This document shows, one piece after another, positions 35,281 through 44,626 of a stretch of DNA of 52,194 bases. A program made the position numbers and the translations under genes. The stretch comes from Companilactobacillus nodensis DSM 19682 = JCM 14932 = NBRC 107160 (lineage in GTDB: Bacteria > Bacillota > Bacilli > Lactobacillales > Lactobacillaceae), in NCBI RefSeq assembly GCF_000615905.1, contig NZ_BAMN01000013.1:1-52194 (forward strand), given 5' to 3'. A model generated the notes under the pieces. It did no database searches. It saw nothing but the letters and a program-made list of their open reading frames with translations, and had not been told where the DNA came from. Positions within the stretch are counted from its first letter, which is position 1. The number at the start of each line of letters is the position of its first letter.

Positions 35281-35910
35281 CTATTTTTGACGGAACTCGT
35301 CAATTTTCTTTCTGAAGATTGCAGCTGATTTTGCAATATCATCTACAGAACCCTTTGATAAGGCTCCTCCAATTCCTACAACGTCCACTCCAGCTTCAAA
35401 CCAATCTGTAACATTATCCACATTTACCCCACCTGACTCTATTAATGGTAAGTATGGAATCGGTGTTTTCATGGTCTTAATTAAGACTGGTCCTACAATT
35501 CCTCCGTATGGGAATATCTTTACAAATGTTGCTCCAGCTCTCAACGCCTCAATTGCTTCTGTAACTGAAGTACATCCAGGAGCATAAGGAATTTGATATT
35601 GGTTACATAACACAGCAACATCTTTATCAAATATTGGTGAATATATAAAATCAGCACCATTAGAAATTGCATCTTTAGCAGTTGGTCCGTCTAGGATTGT
35701 TCCAGCTCCAACTAATAGCTTATCTCCAAACTTCTTTTGAAGAGTTCTAATAGATTCAGGAGCACTAGCCATTGTGTAGCTAACCTCCATAACATCTACT
35801 CCACCTTTAACAATTCCTTCAGCAATTTCAACCACTCTATCAGGTTCAGCACGAACGACTGCAAGAGCACCTGAATTAATGATTCTATTCATTCGATCTA
35901 GTTTCTTCAT
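35281..35910 (-). CDS. KDPG/KHG aldolase family protein
   Basis: 209-residue class I aldolase of the Eda family, which splits 2-keto-3-deoxy-6-phosphogluconate (or 4-hydroxy-2-oxoglutarate) to pyruvate and an aldehyde. The Schiff-base Lys is in ATFVKIFPYGGI, the catalytic Glu in VMEVSYTMASAP, and the phosphate-binding loop near ESGGVNVDN. GAGGTG precedes the ATG at 35908-35910. No gluconate dehydratase is present in the operon, so its keto-acid substrate probably arrives ready-made or by PTS uptake. Confidence 0.9.
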   Translation of the reverse strand: MKKLDRMNRIINSGALAVVRAEPDRVVEIAEGIVKGGVDVMEVSYTMASAPESIRTLQKKFGDKLLVGAGTILDGPTAKDAISNGADFIYSPIFDKDVAVLCNQYQIPYAPGCTSVTEAIEALRAGATFVKIFPYGGIVGPVLIKTMKTPIPYLPLIESGGVNVDNVTDWFEAGVDVVGIGGALSKGSVDDIAKSAAIFRKKIDEFRQK

Positions 35911-35921
35911 AAAATACACCT

Positions 35922-36815
35922 CTAAATAATCTTGTTATCCTTATAATACTTGACCATTTCTTTAATCTTATCTTCTTGTTCCGAAGTTGGCATGCTTGCG
36001 GGATAACGTGCGGGCCCAACGTCAACGCCAGAAGCGGTCACTGATGCTTTAAGAGCCGTTGGTGTAGTACGCATATGTAATATTTCCCTCAAAGGTTCAA
36101 TTTGTTTTTGACATCTTTCTGCATTTTCCAAATCTCCATCTTTGAAGTACTTATAAATATCAACGTTATTTTGTGTTAATAAATTAGCTGTAGCTGAAAT
36201 GGCCCCATCGCCACCAGCTTCAAGTAATGCCAATATTTTAGAGTCAGATCCTGCTAAAACTGCAAAGCTACTGTCATTACGAAGTTTCAAATAGCCTTTC
36301 ATATTATCGATTTTTCCAGAACTGTCTTTAACACCAATGATATTTTTATTCTTTGACAAGACTGCAACAGTCTCTGGATCCACGTTTACCCCTGTTTTAC
36401 CGGGCATATTATAAATTAAGATTGGTACTGAAACAGCATTTGTGAGCTTTTCAAAATGATCAATCAATTCTTCCTGTGTTGGTGCTACAAAATATGGTGT
36501 AACAACAGACAAGGCATCAGGATTCAAAGTTGCAATTCTCTTACTAAATGCAATTGTTTCTCTTGTACTATTTAAGCCTGTTCCAACATATACATTTGTT
36601 CTGCCTTTAACATAATCAATAACATATTTAGCAAAATCGTATTTCTCATCTTGTGTGAGAGCATATGCCTCTCCATTTGTACCCAATATGAAAATACCAT
36701 TAATTTTATGTTCCAATAGGCGATCCAAAAGTTTGGATGTCTTTTCGTAACTAATATTTTGCTCATCATCAAGCGGTGTAACCATCGCAACTATGATTCC
36801 TGAAACATCAACCAT
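35922..36815 (-). CDS. DapA/NanA superfamily pyruvate aldolase
   Basis: 297 residues of the class I DHDPS/N-acetylneuraminate lyase barrel. The signature GTNGEAYALT lies near residue 45. The catalytic Tyr is in LIYNMPGKTG and the Schiff-base Lys in IIGVKDSSG. Sequence suggests a sugar-acid aldolase of the 2-keto-3-deoxy type rather than biosynthetic DapA, because it sits inside a PTS operon. A good ribosome-binding site (TTAGGAGG) precedes the ATG. Two structurally unrelated pyruvate aldolases side by side are unusual. Confidence 0.87.
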   Translation of the reverse strand: MVDVSGIIVAMVTPLDDEQNISYEKTSKLLDRLLEHKINGIFILGTNGEAYALTQDEKYDFAKYVIDYVKGRTNVYVGTGLNSTRETIAFSKRIATLNPDALSVVTPYFVAPTQEELIDHFEKLTNAVSVPILIYNMPGKTGVNVDPETVAVLSKNKNIIGVKDSSGKIDNMKGYLKLRNDSSFAVLAGSDSKILALLEAGGDGAISATANLLTQNNVDIYKYFKDGDLENAERCQKQIEPLREILHMRTTPTALKASVTASGVDVGPARYPASMPTSEQEDKIKEMVKYYKDNKII

Positions 36816-36846
36816 AACTTAAAATTCCTCCTAAAGTATTAAATAA

Positions 36847-38106
36847 CTAGTGAATTAAACCTAAGAACCAATTTAGCAATGAACCGATAACGTTGTAATC
36901 AACGTTAGGGAATGTTGATCCTGTAATACCCATTCCAGCAAATGTTGGATATAGAAGTAATGGTAAGAAGGCTAGTAATAGTCCAACAACAAATGAACCT
37001 AATACGGCGCCTCTCCAACCACCAGTTGAATTACCGAATACTCCGGCTGTACCACCTGAGAAGAAGCAAATGTGGGCGGCGGGAATAATAACGATAGGGA
37101 ACTTCATGAAGACCATTACAACGATTGCCAATAGTCCAGCAACATATGAGCTTAAGAAACCAACCAAAACAGCTGTTGGTGCAAATGGGAAAATTGTTGG
37201 AACATCCAAAGCTGGACGTGATCCAGGAATGAATTTTTCTGAAATAGCAACGAAAGCTGCTGTGATTTCAGCCAAGAACATACGAACACCAGTCATCAAG
37301 ATTGAAATTCCGGCTGTAAATGTTAGTGCTTGGATCATTGGGAATACTAACCAGTCAGTTGTACCAGCTAATTTTTGAACAACTGTCTTACCTGCAGCGA
37401 TTGCAGCTACATAGAAGATAATTAACATAACAACAGCGACACCCATTAAGAAATCTTTGAAGAAAGATAACCATTGTGGGAAGTTAATATTTTCTGTTGT
37501 TTCATCTTTGTGTTTCTTGAAAACTCCACCAAGTAAACCAGATAGAGCATAACCAATCATATTAAAATGACCAATAGCTTGAAAATCTCCGCCAGTGATC
37601 TTTCTCATAAATGGTTGACATAATTGTGGTAATGCTGCGGAAACAAATCCTAATAATGTACCACCAATAATAATGGCGATTGTATTACTGTATCCATATG
37701 ATTTCAGAATTAATGCTAGAACACAGGCGAAGAATAAACTGTGACCACCTGTGAAGAACACGTTCTTAAATGGTGTGATTCTGGCAAATACCAAGTTCAT
37801 GATAAATCCCATAATCAATGTAACTGAAACTACAAATCCATATTTACCTTGAGCCAATGCGGTTGCGGCTTCAGGTGAGGCAATAACACCTGTCAAATGG
37901 AAGCCCTTTTGAAACATAACGTTAAAATTTTGTAATGTTCCTGTCATTGTTGTGGCACCAACACCAAAGATTAAGAAACCAATGGCTGTTCTGAAAGTAC
38001 CAGTTAATACTTCAGTTCCCTTTTTATGTTGGGCAACCAAACCAATACAAGAAACAATAGCTAATAGAATTGCCGGATTAGATAGTAAACTTACTAAGAA
38101 ATTCAT
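36847..38106 (-). CDS. PTS EIIC, ascorbate (UlaA/SgaT) type
   Basis: 419 residues with about ten membrane segments. It has the UlaA-like N-terminus (AILLAIVSCIGLVAQHKKGTEVLTGTFRTAIGFLIFG) and the AHICFFSGGTAGVFGNSTGGWRGA segment near residue 345. The family transports L-ascorbate or other sugar acids and alditol-like substrates with phosphorylation. With the EIIB and EIIA genes upstream it makes a complete permease. GAGGGGG precedes the ATG. Confidence 0.88.
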   Translation of the reverse strand: MNFLVSLLSNPAILLAIVSCIGLVAQHKKGTEVLTGTFRTAIGFLIFGVGATTMTGTLQNFNVMFQKGFHLTGVIASPEAATALAQGKYGFVVSVTLIMGFIMNLVFARITPFKNVFFTGGHSLFFACVLALILKSYGYSNTIAIIIGGTLLGFVSAALPQLCQPFMRKITGGDFQAIGHFNMIGYALSGLLGGVFKKHKDETTENINFPQWLSFFKDFLMGVAVVMLIIFYVAAIAAGKTVVQKLAGTTDWLVFPMIQALTFTAGISILMTGVRMFLAEITAAFVAISEKFIPGSRPALDVPTIFPFAPTAVLVGFLSSYVAGLLAIVVMVFMKFPIVIIPAAHICFFSGGTAGVFGNSTGGWRGAVLGSFVVGLLLAFLPLLLYPTFAGMGITGSTFPNVDYNVIGSLLNWFLGLIH

Positions 38107-38141
38107 ATATCCGTCCCCCTCGGAATTTTTAATTTAAAAGA

Positions 38142-38432
38142 TTATTCTTCACCAATATTTTTCAGTGCGGCAGATAGCTTAGTGTAAATTTCATCTTTAT
38201 CAAGGATATTCTTAATACCAACTACTTCTTTTTTAATTCCTTGTTCTTTCAATTCATCTGCAACATCACTCAATGAGACAACAATGGGACCATCAAAACT
38301 TGGTAATCCATCCAATGATGAGTGCTCTACTTGAACTGGAAGATCATGCTCACTAATAACCTCATTCAACTTGATTTTCAACATCAAACTTGATCCAACT
38401 CCTGCACGACATGCTACTAAAGCTTTAACCAT
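38142..38432 (-). CDS. PTS EIIB, lactose/ascorbate-like
   Basis: 96 residues. The phosphorylated Cys8 sits in the P-loop CRAGVGSSLMLK. The protein passes phosphate from EIIA to the substrate at EIIC. It is the second gene of the operon. Confidence 0.88.
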   Translation of the reverse strand: MVKALVACRAGVGSSLMLKIKLNEVISEHDLPVQVEHSSLDGLPSFDGPIVVSLSDVADELKEQGIKKEVVGIKNILDKDEIYTKLSAALKNIGEE

Positions 38433-38458
38433 AATAAATACTTCCTTCCGTTATCCTC

Positions 38459-38923
38459 TTAGGATACTTTATTGTTTAATACTGAATCTTTTATGAACTG
38501 TAAAATTTCTCCTGAGCTTTGTGCTTCGTCTAAAACCTTATAAAATTCACTGCCTGACAATAATCCTACTAATTCTTGCATTGCTTTTAAATGTGAATCA
38601 CTATCTGGTGCACTTAAAGTAAATACATATGAAACAGGATCATTATCAGCATTGTTGAATTTTATTGCTGGTTCTAAAGTAGAAATGCCCATGGCGAGTT
38701 TCTCCGCTCCAGATTCACTAGGTGCATGTGCCAATGCTACATGAGGTGCAATGACAAAATAAGGTCCATATTCATTAACAGAATTAATAATTTCAGAAAC
38801 ATAGTTTTCTGTAATGTAATTATCATCCACCAACGGCTGTGCAGATTTTCTAACTGCATCTTTCCAATCATTGGCTTTAATATTTAGTTTTATCAAATCC
38901 TCTTGTACAATCTTTTCAATCAT
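38459..38923 (-). CDS. PTS EIIA, fructose/mannitol-ascorbate type
   Basis: 154 residues of the PTS_EIIA type-2 family. The phospho-His is in VIAPHVALAHAPSESGAEKL. It is the first gene of the operon and resembles the EIIA domain at the end of the PRD regulator. The frame opens three codons earlier at a GTG, but the ATG at 38921-38923 has better spacing from AGGCGG. Confidence 0.88.
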   Translation of the reverse strand: MIEKIVQEDLIKLNIKANDWKDAVRKSAQPLVDDNYITENYVSEIINSVNEYGPYFVIAPHVALAHAPSESGAEKLAMGISTLEPAIKFNNADNDPVSYVFTLSAPDSDSHLKAMQELVGLLSGSEFYKVLDEAQSSGEILQFIKDSVLNNKVS

Positions 38924-38986
38924 TAACAACACCGCCTAATTTCTTTTACGAGTTCATTATAATTTCGGTTTAGTATCCAAAACAAC

Positions 38987-39000
38987 TGTAATCGCTTTCA
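38987..39000. promoter_or_regulatory. cre site of the PTS operon
   Basis: TGAAAGCGATTACA on the minus strand fits the cre consensus at all 14 positions. It lies 64 bp upstream of the EIIA start in the divergent control region shared with the isomerase gene. The rest of 38933-39211 shows no coding potential. Confidence 0.7.
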
Positions 39001-39211
39001 GCTTTTGCTTGATAGTCTACATAAATTACAATCACAACAATTATCAAATCTCTATATGCCTTGATATCAAACGATTTATGTAACTTAGTGAATCCTTTAA
39101 CATTGTACTTAGAATCCTCTCTACAAACATAATGTGGAACTAACTTCAATTGACCGAATATAGGTAAATGTTAAAGAATAAAGGTAGAAAGTTAGTATGG
39201 AGGTAGTTCAA

Positions 39212-39820
39212 ATGTCAAAAGATTATTCAGCATTAGTACATGGATTCATGCAGAGTGAAATTGATGCTCTACAAGAAATAGATAGTAGTGTTACAGATAA
39301 CAATTACAATGATGTGATTGATACACTACTCAATATAGATGGAAAATTAATTTTTATGGGTGTTGGTAAGTCAGGCCTAATTGGTAGAAAACTTGCAGCA
39401 ACATTTTCTAGTACCGGAACTCCATCATTTTTTGTTCATGCAACGGAAAGTGTCCACGGAGATTTGGGAATGATTCAAAAAAATGATACAGTTGTTCTCA
39501 TCTCAAACAGTGGTGAAACAAAGGAAATCTTGGCCCCAATACCATCTCTTAAGAGAATTGGAACAAAATTAATTGCATTTACTGGTAAAGATACATCATC
39601 ACTAGCTAAACAGTGCGATTTAACTTTAGTTATTCCAATAGATCACGAAGCGGACAAGCTAAATCTTGCTCCTACAAATAGTTCAACTGGTGTTTTAGTT
39701 GTTGGTGATTCAATTGCTTGTACAGTTTCTGAATTAAAGGGTTTCACCAAAGAAAACTTTGCAACATTCCATCCAGGTGGTGCACTTGGTAAAAAGCTTC
39801 TTAAATCTCAATCAGTTTAA
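39212..39820 (+). CDS. SIS-domain sugar-phosphate isomerase, KpsF/KdsD type (second copy)
   Basis: 202 residues, paralogous to 24163-24786 and again lacking CBS domains. Hallmarks: MGVGKSGLIGRKLAATFSSTGTPSFF, HATESVHGDLGM, NLAPTNSSTGVLVVGDSI, HPGGALGKKLL. It is transcribed away from the PTS-aldolase operon and shares its control region. The expected reaction is D-arabinose 5-P to D-ribulose 5-P. GGAGG eight nt before the ATG at 39212 sets the start; the frame opens 15 nt earlier. Confidence 0.85.
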   Translation: MSKDYSALVHGFMQSEIDALQEIDSSVTDNNYNDVIDTLLNIDGKLIFMGVGKSGLIGRKLAATFSSTGTPSFFVHATESVHGDLGMIQKNDTVVLISNSGETKEILAPIPSLKRIGTKLIAFTGKDTSSLAKQCDLTLVIPIDHEADKLNLAPTNSSTGVLVVGDSIACTVSELKGFTKENFATFHPGGALGKKLLKSQSV

Positions 39821-39838
39821 AATTCTAAGTAAATATAC

Positions 39839-39870
39839 AAAGGTGCTGAAAATCGTCAGCATCTTTTTTT
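39839..39870 (+). terminator. Terminator of the second isomerase gene
   Basis: AAAGGTGCTGA and TCAGCATCTTT with T7. The rest of the 39871-40023 spacer shows nothing. Confidence 0.85.
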
Positions 39871-40023
39871 GTACAAAAAAGGTCAACATTTATGAATACT
39901 TCCACGTACTTACTATAATTAGTAGAAATATACAACCTACAGAAACCCCATAAAAACAAAACCATGACAATCATTCAAAGTCAAAACACGAATCCACCAT
40001 ATCCAACCCAAAAGCATCCCAAC

Positions 40024-40052
40024 TTGTAAATGATAATAATTACTATTTACAA
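40024..40052. promoter_or_regulatory. Zur-type operator 1
   Basis: A 29-bp inverted repeat with TTGTAAAT and ATTTACAA arms around a TAATAATTA core, upstream of the zinc-binding lipoprotein gene. Confidence 0.7.
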
Positions 40053-40078
40053 ATCACCATCAATCAGATATCCTTAAT

Positions 40079-40093
40079 TAGTAATAATTACTA
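40079..40093. promoter_or_regulatory. Zur-type operator 2
   Basis: TAGTAATAATTACTA, a perfect 7-1-7 palindrome, 48 bp centre to centre from operator 1 and just before the start region of the zinc lipoprotein gene. Confidence 0.7.
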
Positions 40094-40113
40094 TTTAAGG
40101 GAGAGAAACATAT

Positions 40114-41028
40114 ATGCACTTCAAAGGTTTAAAAGCTCTAATTGCTACTATTGGAATCATTCTATTAGGTATTATATTGACCGCCTGCGGTAATTCCAAT
40201 AAGTCGTCAGCAAACGATAGTAAAATCAAAATCGTTGCAACAACTGATTTCTACGGTGAAGTAGCCAAGGCAGTCGTTGGTAATAAGGGATCAGTTGAAT
40301 CGATCATCAATAAGCCTGGTGTCGACCCTCACGATTACGAACCCACCACTGCCATTGCCAAAGACGTATCTGGTGCTGATCTAGTGATCGCCAACGGTCT
40401 TGGTTACGATTCATGGATGAACAAGCTGGGTAAAAGGTCCGATAGTTCTTTCATCAAAGTTGGTGAAAACATCCTCAACAAAAAAACTGGCGCTAATCCT
40501 CACCTCTGGTATAATCCAGCAACTATGCCAGCACTTGCCAATCGCTTGGCAAAGGAACTCAGCAAGAAACAACCTGATAACAAAAAGTATTTTGAAGCTA
40601 ATACAAAAAAATACATTGCTTCACTAAAGCCGGTCCAAAATGAATTAACTGAATTAACTAACAAAGCTAAAGCAACCACTAATAAAAATGTTTACGTCAG
40701 TGAACCAGTCTTCGACTATGCAATCAACGCCATGGGATTCAAAGTTGGTAACAAGGATTTCGAGAAAGCTGTTGAAAATGGGACTGATCCATCCCCTACT
40801 GTGGTCAAGAATATGCGTCAAGGTATTTTAGAAGGAAAAATCGCCTTCTTAGTGTATAATTCACAGTCCGACAGCAAAACTGTCGACAATATGATCAAGT
40901 TGGCCAAAGAAAATAACATCCCGATCCTAAAGGTCACCGAGACATTACCTGCAGGTAAGACTTATAAGGATTGGATGTTATCACAATACCAACAACTAAA
41001 TAAGATATTAGAAAAGGAAGACAAATAA
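40114..41028 (+). CDS. Zinc/manganese ABC transporter substrate-binding lipoprotein (ZnuA/AdcA-like)
   Basis: 304 residues. The signal peptide ends LGIILTACGNSN, with lipidated Cys25. The cluster A-I solute-binding fold shows metal-ligand segments DPHDYEPT and ANPHLWYNP, plus a later FDYAINAMGF helix. Two Zur-type boxes upstream predict induction under zinc limitation. The ATPase and permease genes are not nearby, so it must use a transporter encoded elsewhere. Its stop overlaps the next ATG as TAATG. Confidence 0.9.
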   Translation: MHFKGLKALIATIGIILLGIILTACGNSNKSSANDSKIKIVATTDFYGEVAKAVVGNKGSVESIINKPGVDPHDYEPTTAIAKDVSGADLVIANGLGYDSWMNKLGKRSDSSFIKVGENILNKKTGANPHLWYNPATMPALANRLAKELSKKQPDNKKYFEANTKKYIASLKPVQNELTELTNKAKATTNKNVYVSEPVFDYAINAMGFKVGNKDFEKAVENGTDPSPTVVKNMRQGILEGKIAFLVYNSQSDSKTVDNMIKLAKENNIPILKVTETLPAGKTYKDWMLSQYQQLNKILEKEDK

Positions 41029-41141
41029 TGGCAGAAAAAATCGACCGGTCTAGTGCAATGCGACGTCTTAATTCAAAAAGCAAGAAGACTCAACGCCGCG
41101 CCAAAAAAATATTAAATCAGCTCAAACGTACGAAAGCCTAG
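41028..41141 (+). CDS. Small basic protein, putative metal homeostasis protein family
   Basis: 37 residues: MAEKIDRSSAMRRLNSKSKK followed by a Lys/Arg-rich helix. It overlaps the zinc lipoprotein gene by one base (TAATG) and is followed at once by a terminator, so it is translationally coupled and Zur-controlled with it. Short basic proteins of this pattern after adcA/znuA-type genes are annotated in lactobacilli as putative metal homeostasis proteins; the biochemical role is unknown. It could also be nucleic-acid binding. Confidence 0.7.
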   Translation: MAEKIDRSSAMRRLNSKSKKTQRRAKKILNQLKRTKA

Positions 41142-41163
41142 CGATTATCGCCAGGCTTTTTTT
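41133..41163 (+). terminator. Terminator of the zinc lipoprotein operon
   Basis: AAAGCCT and AGGCTTT plus inner GCGAT/ATCGC pairing, followed by T7. Confidence 0.9.
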
Positions 41164-41269
41164 ATTGGTATAGGTAAAACTTTAGAAACCGCTTGCAATT
41201 ATTTACAACATCATATATATTCTAATTATTATTTAGTACGTCATATTAATAATTAAGGAGTTATATATA

Positions 41270-43887
41270 ATGAGACAAATTTATTTCTTTTCTGAAGGTA
41301 ACAAAGACATGCGTGATCTCTTAGGAGGCAAGGGTGCTAATCTAGCTGAAATGACTCGGCTGAATCTCCCCGTACCACATGGATTCACAATTACAACTGA
41401 AGCTTGTCATTCATATCAACAAAATAGCCATCAATTGAGTGAAGCTTTGAAATTAGAGATCGACCATGCATTAGATAGATTGAGTGCTTCAACTGGTAAG
41501 AAATTTGAAGACGAATCTAATCCACTCCTTATCTCAGTTCGTTCCGGCGCCGCCATTTCAATGCCCGGCATGATGGATACGATCTTGAACATTGGACTAA
41601 ATGACCGCTCGGTGATTGCTCTAGCCAAAGTCACAGACAACGAACGCTTTGCTTATGACAGTTATCGTCGCCTACTGGCTATGTTTGGTAACGTTGTTTA
41701 TGGAATCAACGAAGATACCTTCGACAACGTTCTAACAGAAACAAAAAAAGCCCACAATTATCAATCCGATCTCGAATTAACAACTGCCGACTTAAAGAAC
41801 ATCGTAACTAGATTCAAAGAAATTTATCAAAATGAAGCTAACAAAGTCTTCCCACAGGACCCAAAGGAGCAATTATTATCTGCCGTTGATTCAGTCTTTT
41901 CATCATGGGACAACAACCGTGCCCGTGTCTATCGCCGTCAAAATGACATTCCTGAAACACTGGGAACAGCTGTCAACGTGCAGACAATGGTCTTCGGTAA
42001 TGCCGGTGAAGACTCTGGTACTGGCGTTGCCTTCACTAGAAATCCTGCCACTGGTGAGAAGAAGCTCTTCGGTGAATACTTATTGAATGCTCAAGGAGAA
42101 GATGTTGTATCAGGTGTCCGGACCCCTGAATCAATTGAAACCTTACGTGCATCAATGCCTGAGATTTATGATCAGTTCGCTAAAATTGCTGAAAAGTTGG
42201 AAACACATTATCGTGATATGCAGGATCTCGAATTTACTATTGAACATGGCAAACTCTATCTACTACAAGCACGTGCCGGTAAACGTACCCCTGCCGCAGC
42301 TGTCAAAGTGGCAGTCGATTTAGTCAATGAGAATTTGATCAACAAAGAAACGGCTATCAAACGAATCAAACCAGAATCAATTTCGGCGATGCTCCATTCA
42401 GAGTTCGCCCACAAAGCCTTAGAAAGACAACATATTCTCGCTACTGGCTTACCTGCATCCCCTGGTGCAGCGAGTGGACAGGTTTATTTCACTGCCGAAA
42501 CAGCCAAGAATGCTCACGACGAACAACATCAAAAAGTCGTCCTCTTACGACAAGATACTTCACCAGAAGATATCGAAGGTATGGTCGTCAGTGAGGCTAT
42601 CGTAACCTCACGTGGCGGTATGACTTCTCACGCAGCCGTTGTCGCTCGTGGAATGGGTTCAACTGGTGTCGTTGGTGCACATGCATTGCAAGTTAGTTAC
42701 GCCAACAAAACTGCGACAGTTGATGATACCGTGATCCATGAAGGCGACTGGATCTCAGTTGACGGAACTAGCGGCCACTTATATCTTGGCCAACTAGATA
42801 CGACTGAAGCCAACATCAATGATGACCTGTCAACTCTACTTGAATGGGCCAAAGAGATCAGTCGTATGGGTGTTTACACTAACGCTGACACACCGGCTGA
42901 TTTCCAACGTGCTTTGGACTTCGACGCCGACGGTATCGGCTTAACTCGAACTGAGCACATGTTCTTCAAACCCGAACGACTATTGCAAATGCGCCGCTTG
43001 ATCCTCGCCAAAGATGCTGATGGCCGTAAAGATCCTTTAGCAAAAATCCTGGCTCTGCAACAACAAGACTTCTATGAGATCTATAAATTATCTGCCGGCA
43101 AGTCCGTGACGGTTCGACTACTTGACCCACCATTACATGAATTCTTGCCACACGATGACAAAGAGATCAAATTGGTTGCTGAAGAAATCAATACCACTGT
43201 TGATGCTTTAAAGGCTCGGATCGATTCATTAAAGGAGCTCAATCCCATGCTCGGACATCGTGGTGATCGACTAGCCGTTACATATCCGGATATTTACCAA
43301 ATGCAGGTAACAGCTATCACTAATGCTGCCATCAAGCTAAATCAAGAAGCTACGACATTAAGCCACACATCATGATTCCTCTGACTAACTCAAAGACAGA
43401 AATGAAGTGGGTCCGTGATGTTGTCGAACAAACGATCAGAAAAATTCTAATCGACAATGATGCCACGCTTGAATACAAAATCGGTACAATGATGGAAATG
43501 CCTCGTGCCTGTGTCACAGCTGACAAAATCGCTGAAGTTTCTGATTTCTTCAGTTTTGGTACCAACGACTTAACTCAATTAACATTTGGATACTCACGTG
43601 ATGACGTTGGTTCATTCATGCCCGAATATATTGCTCAAGGTATTTTGCCAAATGATCCTTTCCAAACTGTCGATACCGAAGGTGTCGGTGAACTCATGCG
43701 TATGGCAGTCGATCGTGGTCGCCAAACCAACTCGAAGCTTCCAATCGGTGTCTGTGGTGAAGTCGGTGGAGATCCTAAGTCGATTCGATTTTTCGAAAAA
43801 ATCGGTATTTCATATGTATCTTGTTCACCATTCAGAATACCTGTTGCCCGAATTGCGGCCGCTCAAGCAACATTAGCTAATAATTAG
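41270..43887 (+). pseudogene. ppdK: Pyruvate, phosphate dikinase with a single-base deletion
   Basis: About 872 residues when repaired, the normal PPDK length. N-terminal ATP-grasp part (GGKGANLAEMTRL, VRSGAAISMPGMMDTILNIGL); phospho-His domain with GGMTSHAAVVARGMG near residue 453; C-terminal PEP/pyruvate barrel with GICGEVGGDP-like GVCGEVGGDPKS. The first frame stops at ATTLSHTS (43375). The second carries the expected YDIKPHIMIPLTNSKTE. GAAGCTAC should be GAAGGCTAC, so one G is missing near 43349, and the length is 3n+2. The enzyme interconverts pyruvate and PEP. The CBS-domain repressor downstream is the usual partner. Confidence 0.88.
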
Positions 43888-43953
43888 CTTTCAAAAAATA
43901 CTACGTGATATTATAATTAATGTAACAACATATACTCTAGGGAGATATATATC

Positions 43954-44580
43954 ATGTATTTAACTGACCGCCAAAAACAAATTATCGATATGACCAGAAA
44001 AAAGAGTCCGATGACCAGTGAACAAATTGCTGAAAGATTGCAGCTAAGTGTGCCTACGATCCGTGGGGACTTGCGCCTGCTTACAGCAACGGAGATTCTC
44101 AAGTCACGACCAAAAGTAGGATATGAATTCTCACAACTGCCAAAGTCCAGCTTAGACTTTGACGAATTATTCGGAGAATCAATCGCCCATATCCTCATCC
44201 AACCTATCTTCGTTCAACCTAATACAACTTTGCCTGAGTGCGTCAACAAGCTATTCATCAACGATGTCGGGTCATTGTATGTGACGAATAATGACAATAA
44301 GCTATTGGGACTGATCTCGCGTAAGGACTTATTGGCTGTAACTGTTAATAACGCCGATGCTGATTCAATGATCGCCAGTATGGTCATGACTCGTATGCCT
44401 AACTTAGTAACGGTTGATGCTGACATGTCGATAATCTCAGTCGGGAAATTGCTCTATCAACATCAAGTCGACTCACTTCCAGTCACAAAAAAAGACGACC
44501 CTACTCAGGTCGTCGGCAAGATTACAAAGAACCGTATCTTTCAGTATTTCATTGAAGTCGGTTTGAAATATACAGATTAA
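43954..44580 (+). CDS. CBS-domain transcriptional regulator, CcpN-like
   Basis: 208 residues. A DeoR-type winged helix at the N-terminus (MTSEQIAERLQLSVPTIRGDLRLLT) is followed by two CBS motifs (about residues 85-140 and 145-205; VGSLYVTNNDNKLLGLISRKDLL and VDSLPVTKKDDPTQVVGKITKNRI). CcpN of Bacillus senses ATP/ADP and represses gluconeogenic genes; this gene, 67 nt after ppdK, probably controls PEP synthesis in the same way. AGGGAG precedes the ATG. Confidence 0.88.
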   Translation: MYLTDRQKQIIDMTRKKSPMTSEQIAERLQLSVPTIRGDLRLLTATEILKSRPKVGYEFSQLPKSSLDFDELFGESIAHILIQPIFVQPNTTLPECVNKLFINDVGSLYVTNNDNKLLGLISRKDLLAVTVNNADADSMIASMVMTRMPNLVTVDADMSIISVGKLLYQHQVDSLPVTKKDDPTQVVGKITKNRIFQYFIEVGLKYTD

Positions 44581-44583
44581 AGG

Positions 44584-44613
44584 AATCGGCCAAAATTATT
44601 GGCTGATTTTTTT
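44584..44613 (+). terminator. Terminator of the CcpN-like gene
   Basis: AATCGGCCAA and TTGGCTGATT (one G-U) followed by T-rich tract. Confidence 0.85.
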
Positions 44614-44626
44614 CGTAATTTAGTAT

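Noticed and set aside
39759-39953. 64-codon ORF after the second SIS gene
   Set aside because: It begins inside the SIS gene in another frame and crosses a terminator; no family likeness.
41270-43887. Programmed frameshift in PPDK
   Set aside because: No slippery heptamer or downstream structure at the shift site; PPDK is not known to use frameshifting, and a missing G explains it fully.
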